From Onchocerca lupi (taxonomy: Eukaryota; Nematoda; Chromadorea; Rhabditida; Onchocercidae): 64,000 bases of DNA. The notes under the pieces were generated by a model. It was given only the letters and a program-made list of their open reading frames with translations, was not told the origin of the DNA and did not search any database. The translations under genes were made by a program, and so were the position numbers. This document shows, in pieces, positions 23,607 to 36,515 of the stretch (positions are counted from its first letter, which is position 1; each line of letters starts with the position of its first letter). The stretch covers positions 55,941 to 119,940 of the forward strand of contig JAOVVO010000190.1 in assembly GCA_028564675.1 (NCBI GenBank), written 5' to 3'.

Positions 23607-26103
23607 AAAAACCATTTCATTTCAAAAAAAAAAAAAAACAATATAAAATATTTGATTAAATTTTCATCAAAGAAAAAGCTTTTTTTGTTCGAAATTATTT
23701 AGGAATTCTGAATCTTCTTTCTCTTCTTCCTTTATTTTTTAAAGTAAATACGTTATGTGACGAGTTTTTAAATAAACGAAACATAGAACGTCGAAAACGG
23801 ATACTGTAGTCTATTAAAAATCATGTTTAAATCCGCTATTCGTCAAAACATCCGACCATCTATTTATCATTATCAATCTCTTTTTATGTTATCAATAAAA
23901 TATCTTTTTTAAAGTGACGTGATGCTGAGGAGAGGATTAAAACTAAGAATGAAAAAAGACGATGAGAAGCATATAATCGTTATCATTTTCCTATCTTTTC
24001 CGGTTGCACAAATACTTCCTGGTTTAGGTTCGAAATTTCAATAAGATTTTTAATGTGATAACGATGATTAATTGTCAGGTAATCATTAATTTCTAGATCA
24101 CAAAGGTGTTAAAGTGAAATCGTAAAATTTTGGATGCAATGCTCTAATGAACTGGAAACTTTTACAGGTTGGATTCATGTTTTCATACGGCTTTTTTTTT
24201 TTTATAATAATGAATAAGTTAAATACCAAAAAAGACACTAAGTAACCTTTGTGTTATAATAGATTGCAGACTAATAAATTGTCTTTTATAATTTTATAAT
24301 TTCTAAAAATTCAACATGTGATATAAAAATTGCAAAATTGCAACAATTCCTTACAAGATTTTTATTGAAATAAATCTTGGAAAAAAGAATTTCCTCGTTA
24401 AAATATAAGTAATCTAGCGGTCTGATTTACGCAATACAATTCTACTTAAAGTAGGTCAACATATTTCTGAAAAGTAATAGGTTCAGAAGTTCACGAAGAT
24501 CAGTCAGGGGCCATGGTATTGTCTTTTGAAATTGATCTTCCTGATAATTGATGCATTTTGTATTCACAACTATTACATATAAGAATCTATTATATTGCCT
24601 AATATAAACATTTTGAATGGATTAAATCATTTTTAGAGTCTGCGGGTGTGCGGACGGAAAGTTTTCATTTCAAAAATCCGCAAAAGGCGAAAATTTAGCA
24701 CATCGAAGAGATTAGCAGGGTAAAAATGTTTATCAGAGAGGTAAAATATCCAATCCCATCATCAGATATATAAGATCGTTTGGGAAGATGAAAGTAAGTA
24801 CCGCGAATAATAGAATGAAAATGATTAGGTTCTAATCGGGAGAGAGAGAAAAGAGTAATGAAGACATGAAACCTTAAAAATATACTAACGAAACGAGCTT
24901 TGACTGTTTTAATGTGTTTGTTGCTATCTGATCAGCTCATAAATAAACTAAGAAATGATTGTTTAGCAGATTTCGTTTTTCGGTAAAAATTATACAAAAT
25001 ATATCCGGAAAAAAACACTGCAAAATACTATTTATTAACTTTTTTCTTGCAAGTCTTAGTTGCAATTAAGCAAAGATATGTTTCAAACTTGTTGATTTCC
25101 GCTTGTAAAAACTGAAGAGATGGAAAACTGTGCTTATTTCACTGTTATCAACTTACTTATGAAATTCTATTCTGAAAAGTATATTTTATTCATTTCATCA
25201 AATTTTAAAACCACAATATGAAGACAGAAAATGAGAAGTGTCGGAAATGTCTAAAAAAAAAAAAAAAAAAAAAAAAACCAAAAGCAGTCAAGACGAAGGA
25301 AGGGATGAAGATGGAGTGCACAAGCTTAATTGGAAAGATGGAAAAGCGAAAACCGAAAATACGGAAGATAAATTAAAAAGAAGTCGAAAATCATCTAATG
25401 AAGTTTAGAAAATTTGTTTCTTTCTATTGTGTTCAACTTTGAAAATTCTTCTTATGCTATAAAATTTTGATAAAAATATCCAAGTTTTGATGAACAAATA
25501 GATGGTTTCATTTAAAAATGTTTATTGAAAGAAAAACAAAAATTTTTATTCAAAACGATGGATTTTATTTGAAAGTGTGCATATTCGATTTTATACACGA
25601 TTTTTTTTTTTTTTTTTCATCTTATTTTTAATCTCAGCTATTAATTTGCAAAACTATTTTCATTCTTGATTCGTGCAAACTTTCAGTTTATAAACAAAAC
25701 AGTTGCGATATTTGCTGTCGCCTGATTGATTGCGATCCAAATCAAAGGCGATGATTAATGATTAAAGAAGCCTATCATTTATGAAACTACTCAAACAATT
25801 GAGGTGCTCAAAATGGGGAGAAATAAGGGGGAAAGGAGGAAAGATAGGCACTAAAACTTGATACAGTACGGTACTCAGCAAAGAAAAGACCGGATTTAAG
25901 ACTAATATCGGGAAAAGGGTGCCAGTTTTGATAGGATAGAATGGCAAAAAGAGGATTTGCAACCCATCGTTACTCGGAAGCTTTATAGCAAATAACCAAC
26001 GAGAAATGATATAGAGATCATGGAAAAGTATGAGAAACAGACAGGGTCATTACACAGGATTGGTACAATGGTGTATGTGTATGTAAACCCGCAAGTTTGC
26101 ATT

Positions 26104-26210
26104 TATGTTTGTGTGCATGTGTGTATGTGTGCATGTGTGTATGTGTGTATATGTGTGTATGTGTATATTTGTATATGTATATGTGTGTGTGTGTGTGTGT
26201 GTATGTGTTT
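26104..26210 (+). repeat. TG/TATG-rich microsatellite
   Basis: Imperfect GTGTATGTGTGCAT-type repeat ending in an almost pure (GT)n tract. ORFs on both strands here (Val/Cys/Tyr or Thr/His repeats) are translations of the repeat, not genes. Confidence 0.9.
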
Positions 26211-26882
26211 ATACAACATTTTATGTGAGCAATATTGCTTGAAAGCTTTGCACCGATAAATGGTTTATGTGCCCTTATCAAAGGGTGCTAGGCTTGGTAA
26301 ACAGGTCAAAGGGTAAAAGAAGGGGCTTTTCCCTCATTCACGAAATTTTCATGGCGAAAAATTTGCCAGGAAATTAACAAATTGTTAATTTATTATTTGT
26401 TTATGATCAAAGTAATACTGAAATGCTAGCAAACTTCGAATACAACCATGTTTCTGGTTATTTCGGAAACCTACATCAATGCGAGCAATCATCTTGAAAG
26501 TTCTCGAGAAAACGATCTGATCATCGCATTTCAAAAATATTCATCAAAAAAGATATACTTTGCAACATTGTAAATAAATATGGAACCATTTACCATATAG
26601 TTATAGCTAAAATAAACGTATGTTATCAAGAAAGCAGCTATTTTTTTTAATGACACAATTGCTTAGCTAATGAAAGTATGATGATCAAATTATAAGTAAA
26701 TAATAGAAGTAAGAAAAATAATGCAAGATAAAATGAACTGCGCATTTTCATTAATAAAACATTTTATATTTACATCTTATTTGTCATGCAAATCAAATAT
26801 AAGCTTAATTTAGTGGGTTTTTTTTTTTTTTTTGTATCAAAATTCTTCATCTTCTTAACAAAGTAAACAGATGCGAAATATG

Positions 26883-26914
<32 letters not shown>

Positions 26915-29722
26915 ACATAAGAGGTCGGCATTATCAATAAGCGGTAATTTGATACGACAGCACAACTTAAGCTACATATCGTCACTATTAATATCATCAT
27001 TAGTCATGCACCATTTCAACCGTATGCTGCATCAATTCATCGTTCAGTCCCTTCCGAAAATCTTTTTAATTTCTATCAATGAATGAAACAACAACAGGTG
27101 AGAAGAAAACGATTTTTAGAATTGAATTTAAACTTATCATGAAGGCTGTCTCATATCTGGCATTTTTTCAATCATAACAGGAATTCACAATATTTTTACG
27201 TTTATTTCGAATACATTATGTTACTGTCAACACTTATTTTGTAATATCATTTGTTTCAAATTTGGACAGTAAATGATATTTGTCGCCTTAAAATGATTCA
27301 TTTGACTAATGAATGGTTAGAAAAAAAACGAAAGATAAGACTGAATAATTATAGTTACATTACGGAAGCCATTACACTTAATAGTGGGAAGGCAGTGATA
27401 TTATCACTGATAAAGTAAAAGTGACAGTACGATAAAATGTTTACTACATACATGTATTTTGTATATGTGTTGCAATTAATTAAAGACCAACCATTTTGCA
27501 CTATTGCAACAGATGTCACTTTCCACAGGACTCAAATGATGCAATCTGTCAAATACTGAGCAATATATGAAATGAAAAAATGAGATATGAAAAAACAAAA
27601 AATGATGATTAAGAAAAAGGAATGAAAAAACAAAAAGGTTGAATGATGATGATGAAAAGGTCAAACAAATAAAGTTTAAAAAATGAGTACAACTATTTTT
27701 TTTTTTTTTTTTTATTACGAATAACATCGAATTGCTGATAAACAATGATTTTTTAACCTAGCTGAATTTTCCGATTCTGAATTAAAGGGTAAAACAGTTT
27801 AACAGCTATCAATCGTAAATGCTTTTGCAGAAGAGGCGCATGCAGCATGCATGACTAGCATGCAATAGCAGCATTAAAAGAGCCAAGTTACTGATGATTT
27901 CTAGCTAGTTGAAAAATTTTAAAAGTAAAATTCGAAAAACACGACGTTTTGTTCGCAATTGTTCAACTGCAAAAGAGGCAACGTGAAGCATCAATTTTGA
28001 TGAATGTGTGAAGTTTGCCGAATGATGACGGTAGAAAAGCTTTTCACCTTCTCTTTCCACCTTCTTTCCCTCTAATTCAGTAATAAAAATATTTAAAAAG
28101 AAATTGTTTACTTAAGTGAATGGTTTGCAGGAAACATATTGCGCAATTTAAATTTTATGATAGTGAACACCATTTGTCAGCAAAATCAGCAACCTGCTGA
28201 TTCGCATCTTTTGAATGATATTTATATAATTTTACTTTTATTGAATAAGTTAATTTATTTCAAAAAACGATGACAAAATGTTTAGATCAATCAATGCAAT
28301 CGCTTACAAAAGAATTTAAATTGTGAAATACTGCTTAGAAGATGAAGTTAGAGGTTAAATTCTTTAAGCCTTAGCAGAAGAGTTTTTGAAATATTTGACA
28401 AAATTTCATATAACAATAGAGGTGCATGCATGCCTAATAAATATGCAAAAACTAGAAATATATTATTTTTTTTCAAATTATTAGGTTTCCAAAATTTAGC
28501 ATCTATTTTCGTCAGGAAAGCAAACAATGTATATCTTTCATTTGGTCAGAGAAAAACAAAAAATTCTATTACTAAAGGATTTTGCAAAACTGGAATTCTT
28601 ACTGAATTTTTTGCAAAAATGTTTTAAAACATAAATATTTCTTTTCTGTCTACATTATTAAAATTCTAAATTTGAGTAAATTTAAACTTTGATTTTAAAC
28701 GTATTAAATTTAGACAAAAAAAACTTTCGCATATCTTGAAAATAGATAAACGATGATAAAAGGTCAAGCAAGGAAGGAAAGATAAAATGGAAAGAAGTGA
28801 TGAAAAGTATTCTATGAAGGATTTTTATTCTCAAACAATTGAAATGTTTGTCTAAGAAATGATAGATGGCGTCAGATGGCTGTGCTTCCTTAAGTAAACC
28901 GCCACGCCTCTTATCAGTAACAGCACAGAACGCATTCTTTGCTTTCGTTATCAATTTAAATTTTGTTCCCAAGTGAGAATGGAGGAGACTCGAGCATCGA
29001 AACTTCACGAAGATCGAAAACTTTGGTTTATCTCAGAAAACATCTTTAGATTTTTGACAATTCTCCAAAATCAACACTTTTTATCACTTCAAAGAGATTT
29101 TACAGATCGCAATCGCTATAAAACATAGAGTTCTCAGAAACCAATCAATCGATCAGGCAATCAAGCAAGCAATCAATTAACCGACTTTTTCATTAATTTT
29201 CACTTTATCATAAAAATAAGCTTAAGTAATGCATTTCTATCCTAATAATAATTACGCTGATAAACTTTAATTCAATGTAACAGGCTGATCATTTTTTCGG
29301 ACACTTCCTTCGCTCCTGAAGAAGTGATAACGAACTGATTTTATTGATATTGAAGCATTTTGTTAATTTATTACTTGTTTATTCTCAAAGATTAGAATTG
29401 TTCAGTTTTGAGCAATATACGAGCTTTTTCAACTTATCTAAAACTTTTGCAAATATGTTCCACCGCATTTTGACATTCTACTTAGTCATTGCTATCACTA
29501 GTTTTAATTTCTTAATAATGATTATGATTATGATGTTTTCATCATAATAGCGAATGTAAGAATTATAATAGTTGATTATAGATACGGTAGCAGACGATTA
29601 CTTGCCACTTTATTTTTATGATAATCTGAGATATGATAATCAGTTTATATCTCTCCTTTAGTGGAACAATTACTGATGAATATAAATTACAGAAGTAATA
29701 ATGCAATCATTTTCATATATTG

Positions 29723-29780
29723 ACATACATGACATACACACACATACACACATACATACATACAAACATACACACATACC
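29723..29780 (+). repeat. CA/CATA microsatellite
   Basis: Imperfect ACACACATACACACATACATACA-type tract of about 58 bases, followed at 29878-29891 by a short (TA)n run. Confidence 0.85.
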
Positions 29781-31672
29781 AAATATGTACTATAAATTAT
29801 AACAAACATAATGGTGGCTTCAGAACAATATGTAAACAAATTTTCTTTTGATTGATTTTGTCATGCGGAAGTAACACATATATATATATATGCGGAAGGA
29901 AAGAATCAGAATAGAAATCGGTGAATATGCATGAATTGAGGAAGAGTTTCCGATTTTCCGGATGCACTCTGATCTATCCGGAAATGAACTACCGGTATAT
30001 CAGAGGTTCAAACAATAAGGGCCGAAAAAATGAATGGTTCAGGTTCAATTATCACCTTTAATCTGACTTATATTTTAATTAAATTTCAAAGAATAATAGC
30101 AAGCAAGGAATATATTCCAAACAATTAGTTGATGATTAGTAATTAATTATGAATATTCGCTTTTTGAGTAATTTATCCTGTTTCAGAAAATTTGACCAAA
30201 ATGACAAAAATTTTGGTATTTATGCGGGAAATGTTTACATTGCAATGATTTGTCATCAAGAGTATAGAAAGGTGTCGGCAAAAATTATGAAAAACGAATT
30301 TCCGAAGAAATTTATGAGACAAAATTTGAACGAGTCATCAATGTGTGAAAAAATTCGAACAAATACGATCACAATCACCAAAACTTTTCCCCACCCATCT
30401 TTCTACCGTAATAATGTCATCTCAAACAATTGAAGAGATCAGTCAATCAAAAACCCTAGTCAGTGTTAGATGAAGTATTCATTTTGAAGTGAATTTATGA
30501 TATCTGGAGTACTTCAGCAACAGCAGCAATGACTCTTTGCAAGCACTTGTGGATAATCATTTTTGAATGTTACCGACGACGTTCGCCCGAACTTTTCGAC
30601 TTTCTTCTCCTGCGAATTCTGGCTAACTAAGTTACTGAGGGATTTATAAAAATGACAAATCGCAATTTTCTTATGAATTTTCGTTAAAATTAAGCATAAA
30701 ATGAAATAAATAAATTTAAAATATGCACGAATTTCTACTTAAATTAATTCAACTTAAGATTTTTCTCATATCGCAGTATTCTTTCATCAATGTTTCTGTT
30801 ATTTAGTTTAGCCTTTGAAGAGAAACCGTTTAATATGCGCCAGATAAGGTCTAGAAGAAAAGGTGTCATTTCTTACTGAAGTAGTTCCACTTATTCAAAG
30901 TGGTGTTTATATTTAAGTCTTAAAGCACTCATTGAAGGGAAATGATGATTTGACGAATAAAAAGACACTTGCTGTTGCTCAAACAGAAACAAATACCTTG
31001 GAATATTTTTTTGTTGAAGTTTTCTCACAACAAATTATCATTAATCATAATAAAACTATTTGAATACTTATTTTTTCAATAATTTATCATTTACATCTAT
31101 GGTAAGTCTTCGTCATAACTTTTTCTTCGTCATGACGAAATCTGGAGTCAATTTAAAATTGCCAATTTATATTGAATATTTATTTCAAGGTTCATATAAT
31201 AATCCGATAATCCATACAATAATTGAATAGTATTGATTTTTTGGCAGCAAGTTTCAAAAATTCGTAATTAACTTCTTCAAAGAATTTTGATACTAATGAA
31301 GTATCTTAAAAATGATTGAAACGAAAAAAAGAAACAAGGTGAAGGATTCAAATGTTTAACTGCATATCATTTTCTCTCAAAACTCATAAAACAAGATGAA
31401 AGTAAACGATCATCGGATCATTAAATACATCATTTTATGTAATGACATAATTCAGGTCAAATGGATAGAGCAAGTGATTTTTTACTTGTCAGATTTAGGA
31501 ATAATAGAAATGCTGTCTTAAAGCCAATTTAAGCAGATAATTGATTCTAATGATTCAAATGTGTGACATTTATCGTTTCAAGAAAATTTTTAAAAATGAT
31601 TATAAACTTCGTCCAGGTTAAATGTCAGTGCCACCTGTTTGCGATTTTAATCTCAAAATAGTTGGATTATTT

Positions 31673-31957
31673 CTACTTAATTAATATTTTTAATGCAAAC
31701 GCAATGTCGGAAAAAAGTATGATTAATTCCTGACGGATATGGTCGTTAAATACGGTTTTTTGTTCGAAAAATTCAAAAAGTGTTGTATGTTGTCGGCATG
31801 CATATTTGCATCTACTCAATTTACAACCCAAAATATCACAGAATGCGTAATAATCATCATTATTCTTCGCAAAAAAGCGCAACAGATTTGTTGGCATACC
31901 TGCAGATGATCTGCATGATTTATGAATACGGAGAGATTCTTTGACGATATACAACAT
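31673..31957 (-). other. candidate small cysteine-containing ORF
   Basis: A 94-codon frame with a true ATG. Its middle (about residues 33-60) reads DDYYAFCDILGCKLSRCKYAC, with cysteine spacing C-x5-C-x4-C-x3-C. The upstream minus strand also has possible splice sites (an AAATTTTCCAG near 32000). No family was recognised, there is no clear signal peptide, and chance cannot be excluded. Confidence 0.2.
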
Positions 31958-34463
31958 ACCAAATTACTTGTTCAGTCAGTGTTCTGATGATACTGGAAAA
32001 TTTGAATATTATTTGGTTCATATTTTGTAACATTATTTGTGAATAGCTAAAAATATTTGCGAATTCACAATATTGCTGAAAAATATTCGAATTCATTTCA
32101 AAGGTGAAAAAATCAAAAACGATCAAGAAAAGAATGTTAACATGAAATCAGTCACTGAATTATATTAGTCAAAAAACTTGCAATTATCCACTAGATATTT
32201 TATTTGTTTTTAATTAATGAACAAATGATTCATAATAATCATTCTATCGATATGATTACTCCGTAAAGTTAAAAAAGTTCTGATAGTGCAACAAAAAGCC
32301 ATTTTACCATTTTTTTTTTGCTTTTGATAACTTCAATGTTATTTGCATTATCATTCTTTTTTTCTGATTAATTTTAATTGTAAAGACCAACAAAGTTCAT
32401 TAAATATTTGTAACGGAAATCGCTGAATTTGCACAGGGTGAATAATTGAAGAAATTATAATTACTGTTATCAATCCGATTTAAAAGAGAAAGAGTAATAT
32501 TATTAAATGTCATTTTTGAAATGATAATTGTATCTGCTGACATGACCTAATTTTGAAAAATTTAAGAGAAAAAAGATAATTCTTGATTTATTACCTTTTT
32601 CAAACTAATTATCATCGCTTCTTCTATGCAATTCGTTGTAAATCAGTTTTAAAAAAATTTAAAACAATTAATTCATGAAGATATTAACTGCTAGTAGCCA
32701 ATAAATTTATAGAAAGAACTGCAAAATAGATGTGAATAAGAGAGAAAATTCAATGTAGAACAAAGTGACAAAATGATAAATGAAGAGATGAAATGACAAC
32801 GAGGAGTGATACGTGCTATCTCATCAGGAGGAGCGGGTGGATGGAAAAGGTATGCAAAATAAGTTTTATAGTTTCGAATCTTTTTTTTACTCAAATTTTT
32901 ACGAATAGCAATGGCATCCTTTGTTTGGGAGGAAGTAATGGAAGCCCCCAACAGAGCTGATCATTATTAATTAGTTCACTCTTTCTTCAACCACTTTTTT
33001 CTTCCTTCTTAAATTGACGACAATAACAACAATAATTGCAACTTTTATAACTTGCTACTATTCAAAAAATGATGAGAGTGAAGTAATGAGTAGAGGATAG
33101 AAGACGTGTGAAAATTTTCATGTTTGTAATTCATGAAATCAATACTTTTGAAAATATCATATCCCATGAAATTCCATCGCCCTTTTCTTTTTTTCTTCTC
33201 ACATACTTTATTATCTTGCGACACAATAATCTCAGAAATCATTTAAAAGTTTTTAAGTCATCTCGAATCGATTTTTAAAGATGCCTAATATTTAGAAAAC
33301 GGAAATTAAGTACCAACCAAATTTGCCTTCTGTGATATGTATTTTTTGCTGTTGAAATGGTATTATCATCATGCCGACATTTTTCAATCTACTCCAAATC
33401 TGCAATTCGTTTTTCAACATTAAAATTTATTTGTTAAATACAAATAATTAAATACCTTTGTTAAACTACGGTGAATGATTTCTAAATTTGATCAGTTACT
33501 TTAAGAAGTAAGAGTTCTATTATGAATCTGAAATCTTATATTTTTATATAAAGATATATCTAAGAAAACGAACCCACAGTTAGCCATCCAATAATTGAAT
33601 AGTTCTTTTCGTTTGTACATATTAAGTGACGTAAGTGAAACGCGTGAAAGGGATAAAATTCTCTGCTCAGAGTGCATTAGATTCTCAGAAATATCAATTT
33701 CTGCATCAGCTTCATCAAAGCCTTGAATCAGAAAATAAAATTAAAAAAAAAAAAAAACCATAAGAATTTTAAATGCTGAAAGCTCAATTTCAAAAACTAT
33801 GCTTTTAACAGGTGAATTATTAGCATCAGGAATAAAATCTTGGAAATGAATGGACAAATTCTCAATTAATGAAAATTATTACTTATTGTAAGTTAATGTA
33901 TTTTCACTAAAGAAATTTTGACTTGAGAAACCATAAAAATCAACAGATAGAAAATGAATAATTCAAAGACACAAATTTCAATTTATAATCATCGATTTTC
34001 AATTATTCAATGCGATGTTCCCAAAAATGTTCCATCTCTATCAAGAAAATAAAAATATATATATGAGGATCGATAGTAAATTAGAAGTTTAAAAAAAAAA
34101 AAAACTGGACAACAAGTCGAAATGACTTATCTTCGCCCGCTATTTTCCACCCATCTCGTTAATTTTTACGATTTTTTCGATTGGCTGTCCGTTTGGAGTG
34201 GTCACTTCTTCTTGAACTTATGTATCTTGGCTTGAGAGACATGAATTTTTGAAAGGAAAAAAAAACTTTGTATAAATAGAAAAACTATTGGTAGCAATTC
34301 CAGTTTTCAGAGAGAGAGAGAGAGAAGACGGTAGTCAATAATATTCGAGAGTGAATAAGACGATCGCTAAGCTTCCTTTTCAGAAATAATAAACTACGGT
34401 GTGTCAATGTTTGGAAGGAGTTGTTTTTCGTGATGATTGCAAATCGTATCAACTAGCTTCTAA

Positions 34464-34525
34464 ACATACAAATGCACACATACACACACACATACACACA
34501 TACATACACATACACAGACATATAC
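34464..34525 (+). repeat. CA/CATA microsatellite
   Basis: Imperfect CACATACACACACACATACACACATACATA-like tract of about 62 bases, similar in make-up to the one at 29723-29780. The two lie about 4.7 kb apart and share no flanking similarity that I can see. Confidence 0.85.
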
Positions 34526-36290
34526 TTGACATATTCATCTAGATAGACTATGAGACAGCCATCCGTTCAACAATAATTTTCATCATTTCTCCTCTTTCAT
34601 ACATTTATTTTTTTTATTTTTATCTAAATTTGCGGGGGAATTTCAGAATTCAAACTTCATGTTATATTTTATCAGCTAACAAAATTATCAATATATCATA
34701 GTTGCCAAGTAAATAAACTGGCAACATTTTAATGCGAAATAATAACTGTGGTGAATGATTTTTGATTTGAAGGCGGAAATGATAATTCATTTACTTTCTG
34801 TCTTGATTGCTTCTCCTTTTCTTTCTTTTTTTTTCTTTTTTTCTTTTTATTAACAAAGATAAAAGTTCAGGACTAAAGTGACATGAAAAAATATTAGAAA
34901 TAACCAATCAATGAATGAGAAAAAATAGATTGTCAAACTTCTTGAAAACTTCATTATCGATATTAAAAGATTTGATGTATTTGTCTAATGATAGTTGACC
35001 ATGAAATAAATGATAATAATGGATAAATGAGAACTATCGGTATCATCATCATTATCATCATTGTATTATCAGTGCAGTTTTGTATGTTGAAAAGATGATG
35101 CATAATACAAAATGATGTCGAAGAGGAAGGAGAAAGATGAGACGACGACGATTCAAACAAGCCGAAAATCGTGGAGTACAAGGGCGCCTACATGGAAGCA
35201 GACGATTATCATATCATCATTCCTATGGCTTTTTCTACTTTTGCTTCTGCTCTTGCTGCTGTTAATTTTTTTTTTTTTTTTTTTTTTCATCATGTTGTAA
35301 CAAATTCTTTTTGCTTCTGATTGGAATTCCTGTTGATGATGAGCAACATCCGTCCGGCATCTTGACGCCGTCTTGCCATCAATTGTATTCTACTAATTAT
35401 AGTTTTGATTCCAGAAAATAGAAAATATATCTCTGCCAATGAAATATAAGTTTGTAAATTTAGCTTGATACTTTCAGTAAGGATATGGTCATTTTTCATT
35501 TTCAACAAGTCTTGGCTAATTACTAAGCTTCATTGAATTTAAGTTTGTCATTTTGGATTATCTTCACGAAATATCTAAGTAAGCAGAAGATTGTACAGAT
35601 CCTCTGATGATAGATTGAGATTGAAAGAGATACGCTGTTGATGATATTCAGTCGCTATTCGATGATATAATCGAATAATAATGTTATTCTTTCTTCTTCA
35701 TTTAAAATCGTATTTCATTTTCAGTTAGACAAAGCAAGCACTAATCAAAGATCGAATTTGAATACTCACATATCTGAATTAGCGCTTAATCTAATTAAAT
35801 GTGACATTTGACATAAAAATATTTTGAATTAAAAGAAATATTGTTAGGAATGAATGATATCTTGCATTACTTTATAAAATATAATACAATTAATTACTTA
35901 TTTTGTGTGAACATACAAATTCACGCTAATTAAACAGGAATGATTTTCAGATTTTATATTTTATAATGTAAAATGATTATTTACTTTTCATGAACTTAAA
36001 AAATTCACCATAATTAAACATGAGTATTTGTCACACTGATCAGGTTTTAACAAATTATACTTCTAGAATATGTCTTATAATCCATAAATATGGTAAGCTT
36101 GACAAAGGAGGAGATAAATAAATCCTACTACTTTTTTAAAACTTAAAACAGATCTTAAATAGATGTAAAATAACAATGAAATTTTGCTATGTAGATAACA
36201 AGCAGTTTCCATGATTTGGGAATTCAAACTGTTTCATTTTATAAAATTTCATGATCAGAATTATATCGCAAGAGATTAGTAACCTTTTCA

Positions 36291-36339
36291 GAAAAAAAAA
36301 AAAAAAAAAAAAGAAAAAGAAAGAAAAAAGAAAAAAAAT
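36291..36339 (+). repeat. purine A/AAAG tract
   Basis: A run of about 21 A followed by AAAG-type repeats. Confidence 0.85.
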
Positions 36340-36445
36340 GGATTTCAAACATGAAATACACAATAATCGTACCGCGATACCTTTCGCTTTGCTGCATTGA
36401 AGCCATGCACTCTATTCAGAATTTCCGTTTTGATATCACCGACCG

Positions 36446-36515
36446 GAAACGAACATCTCATCAATAATAGCTAACAGTAAGAAACGAACATCTCATCAAT
36501 AATAGCTAACACTAA
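36446..36515 (+). repeat. 35-base tandem duplication (two copies)
   Basis: Copies at 36446-36480 and 36481-36515 differ at a single base. Each contains AACGAACATCTCATC. No third copy. Confidence 0.9.

Larger units (their letters stand above)
18952..28400. other. long intergenic region, first part
   Basis: No convincing gene was found. Long A/T runs, simple repeats and scattered short ORFs dominate. GC-richer patches occur near 19500-19850 (a 75-codon ORF on the plus strand with open frames on the minus strand too) and 22690-22830. A second small cluster of CATGCA words lies at 27838-27872. Homology to a known protein was not seen anywhere in this stretch. Confidence 0.4.

Noticed and set aside
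26018..26281. Long ORFs on both strands
   Set aside because: They are translations of a TG/TATG microsatellite (repeated Val-Cys-Val-Tyr or Thr-His), not genes.
30149..30433. 94-codon ATG ORF in the gene-poor block
   Set aside because: No family motif, splice context or composition distinguishes it from chance.
35112..35300. Plus-strand ORF with a poly-Leu/poly-Phe tail
   Set aside because: The tail is the translation of CTT/T-rich low-complexity DNA.
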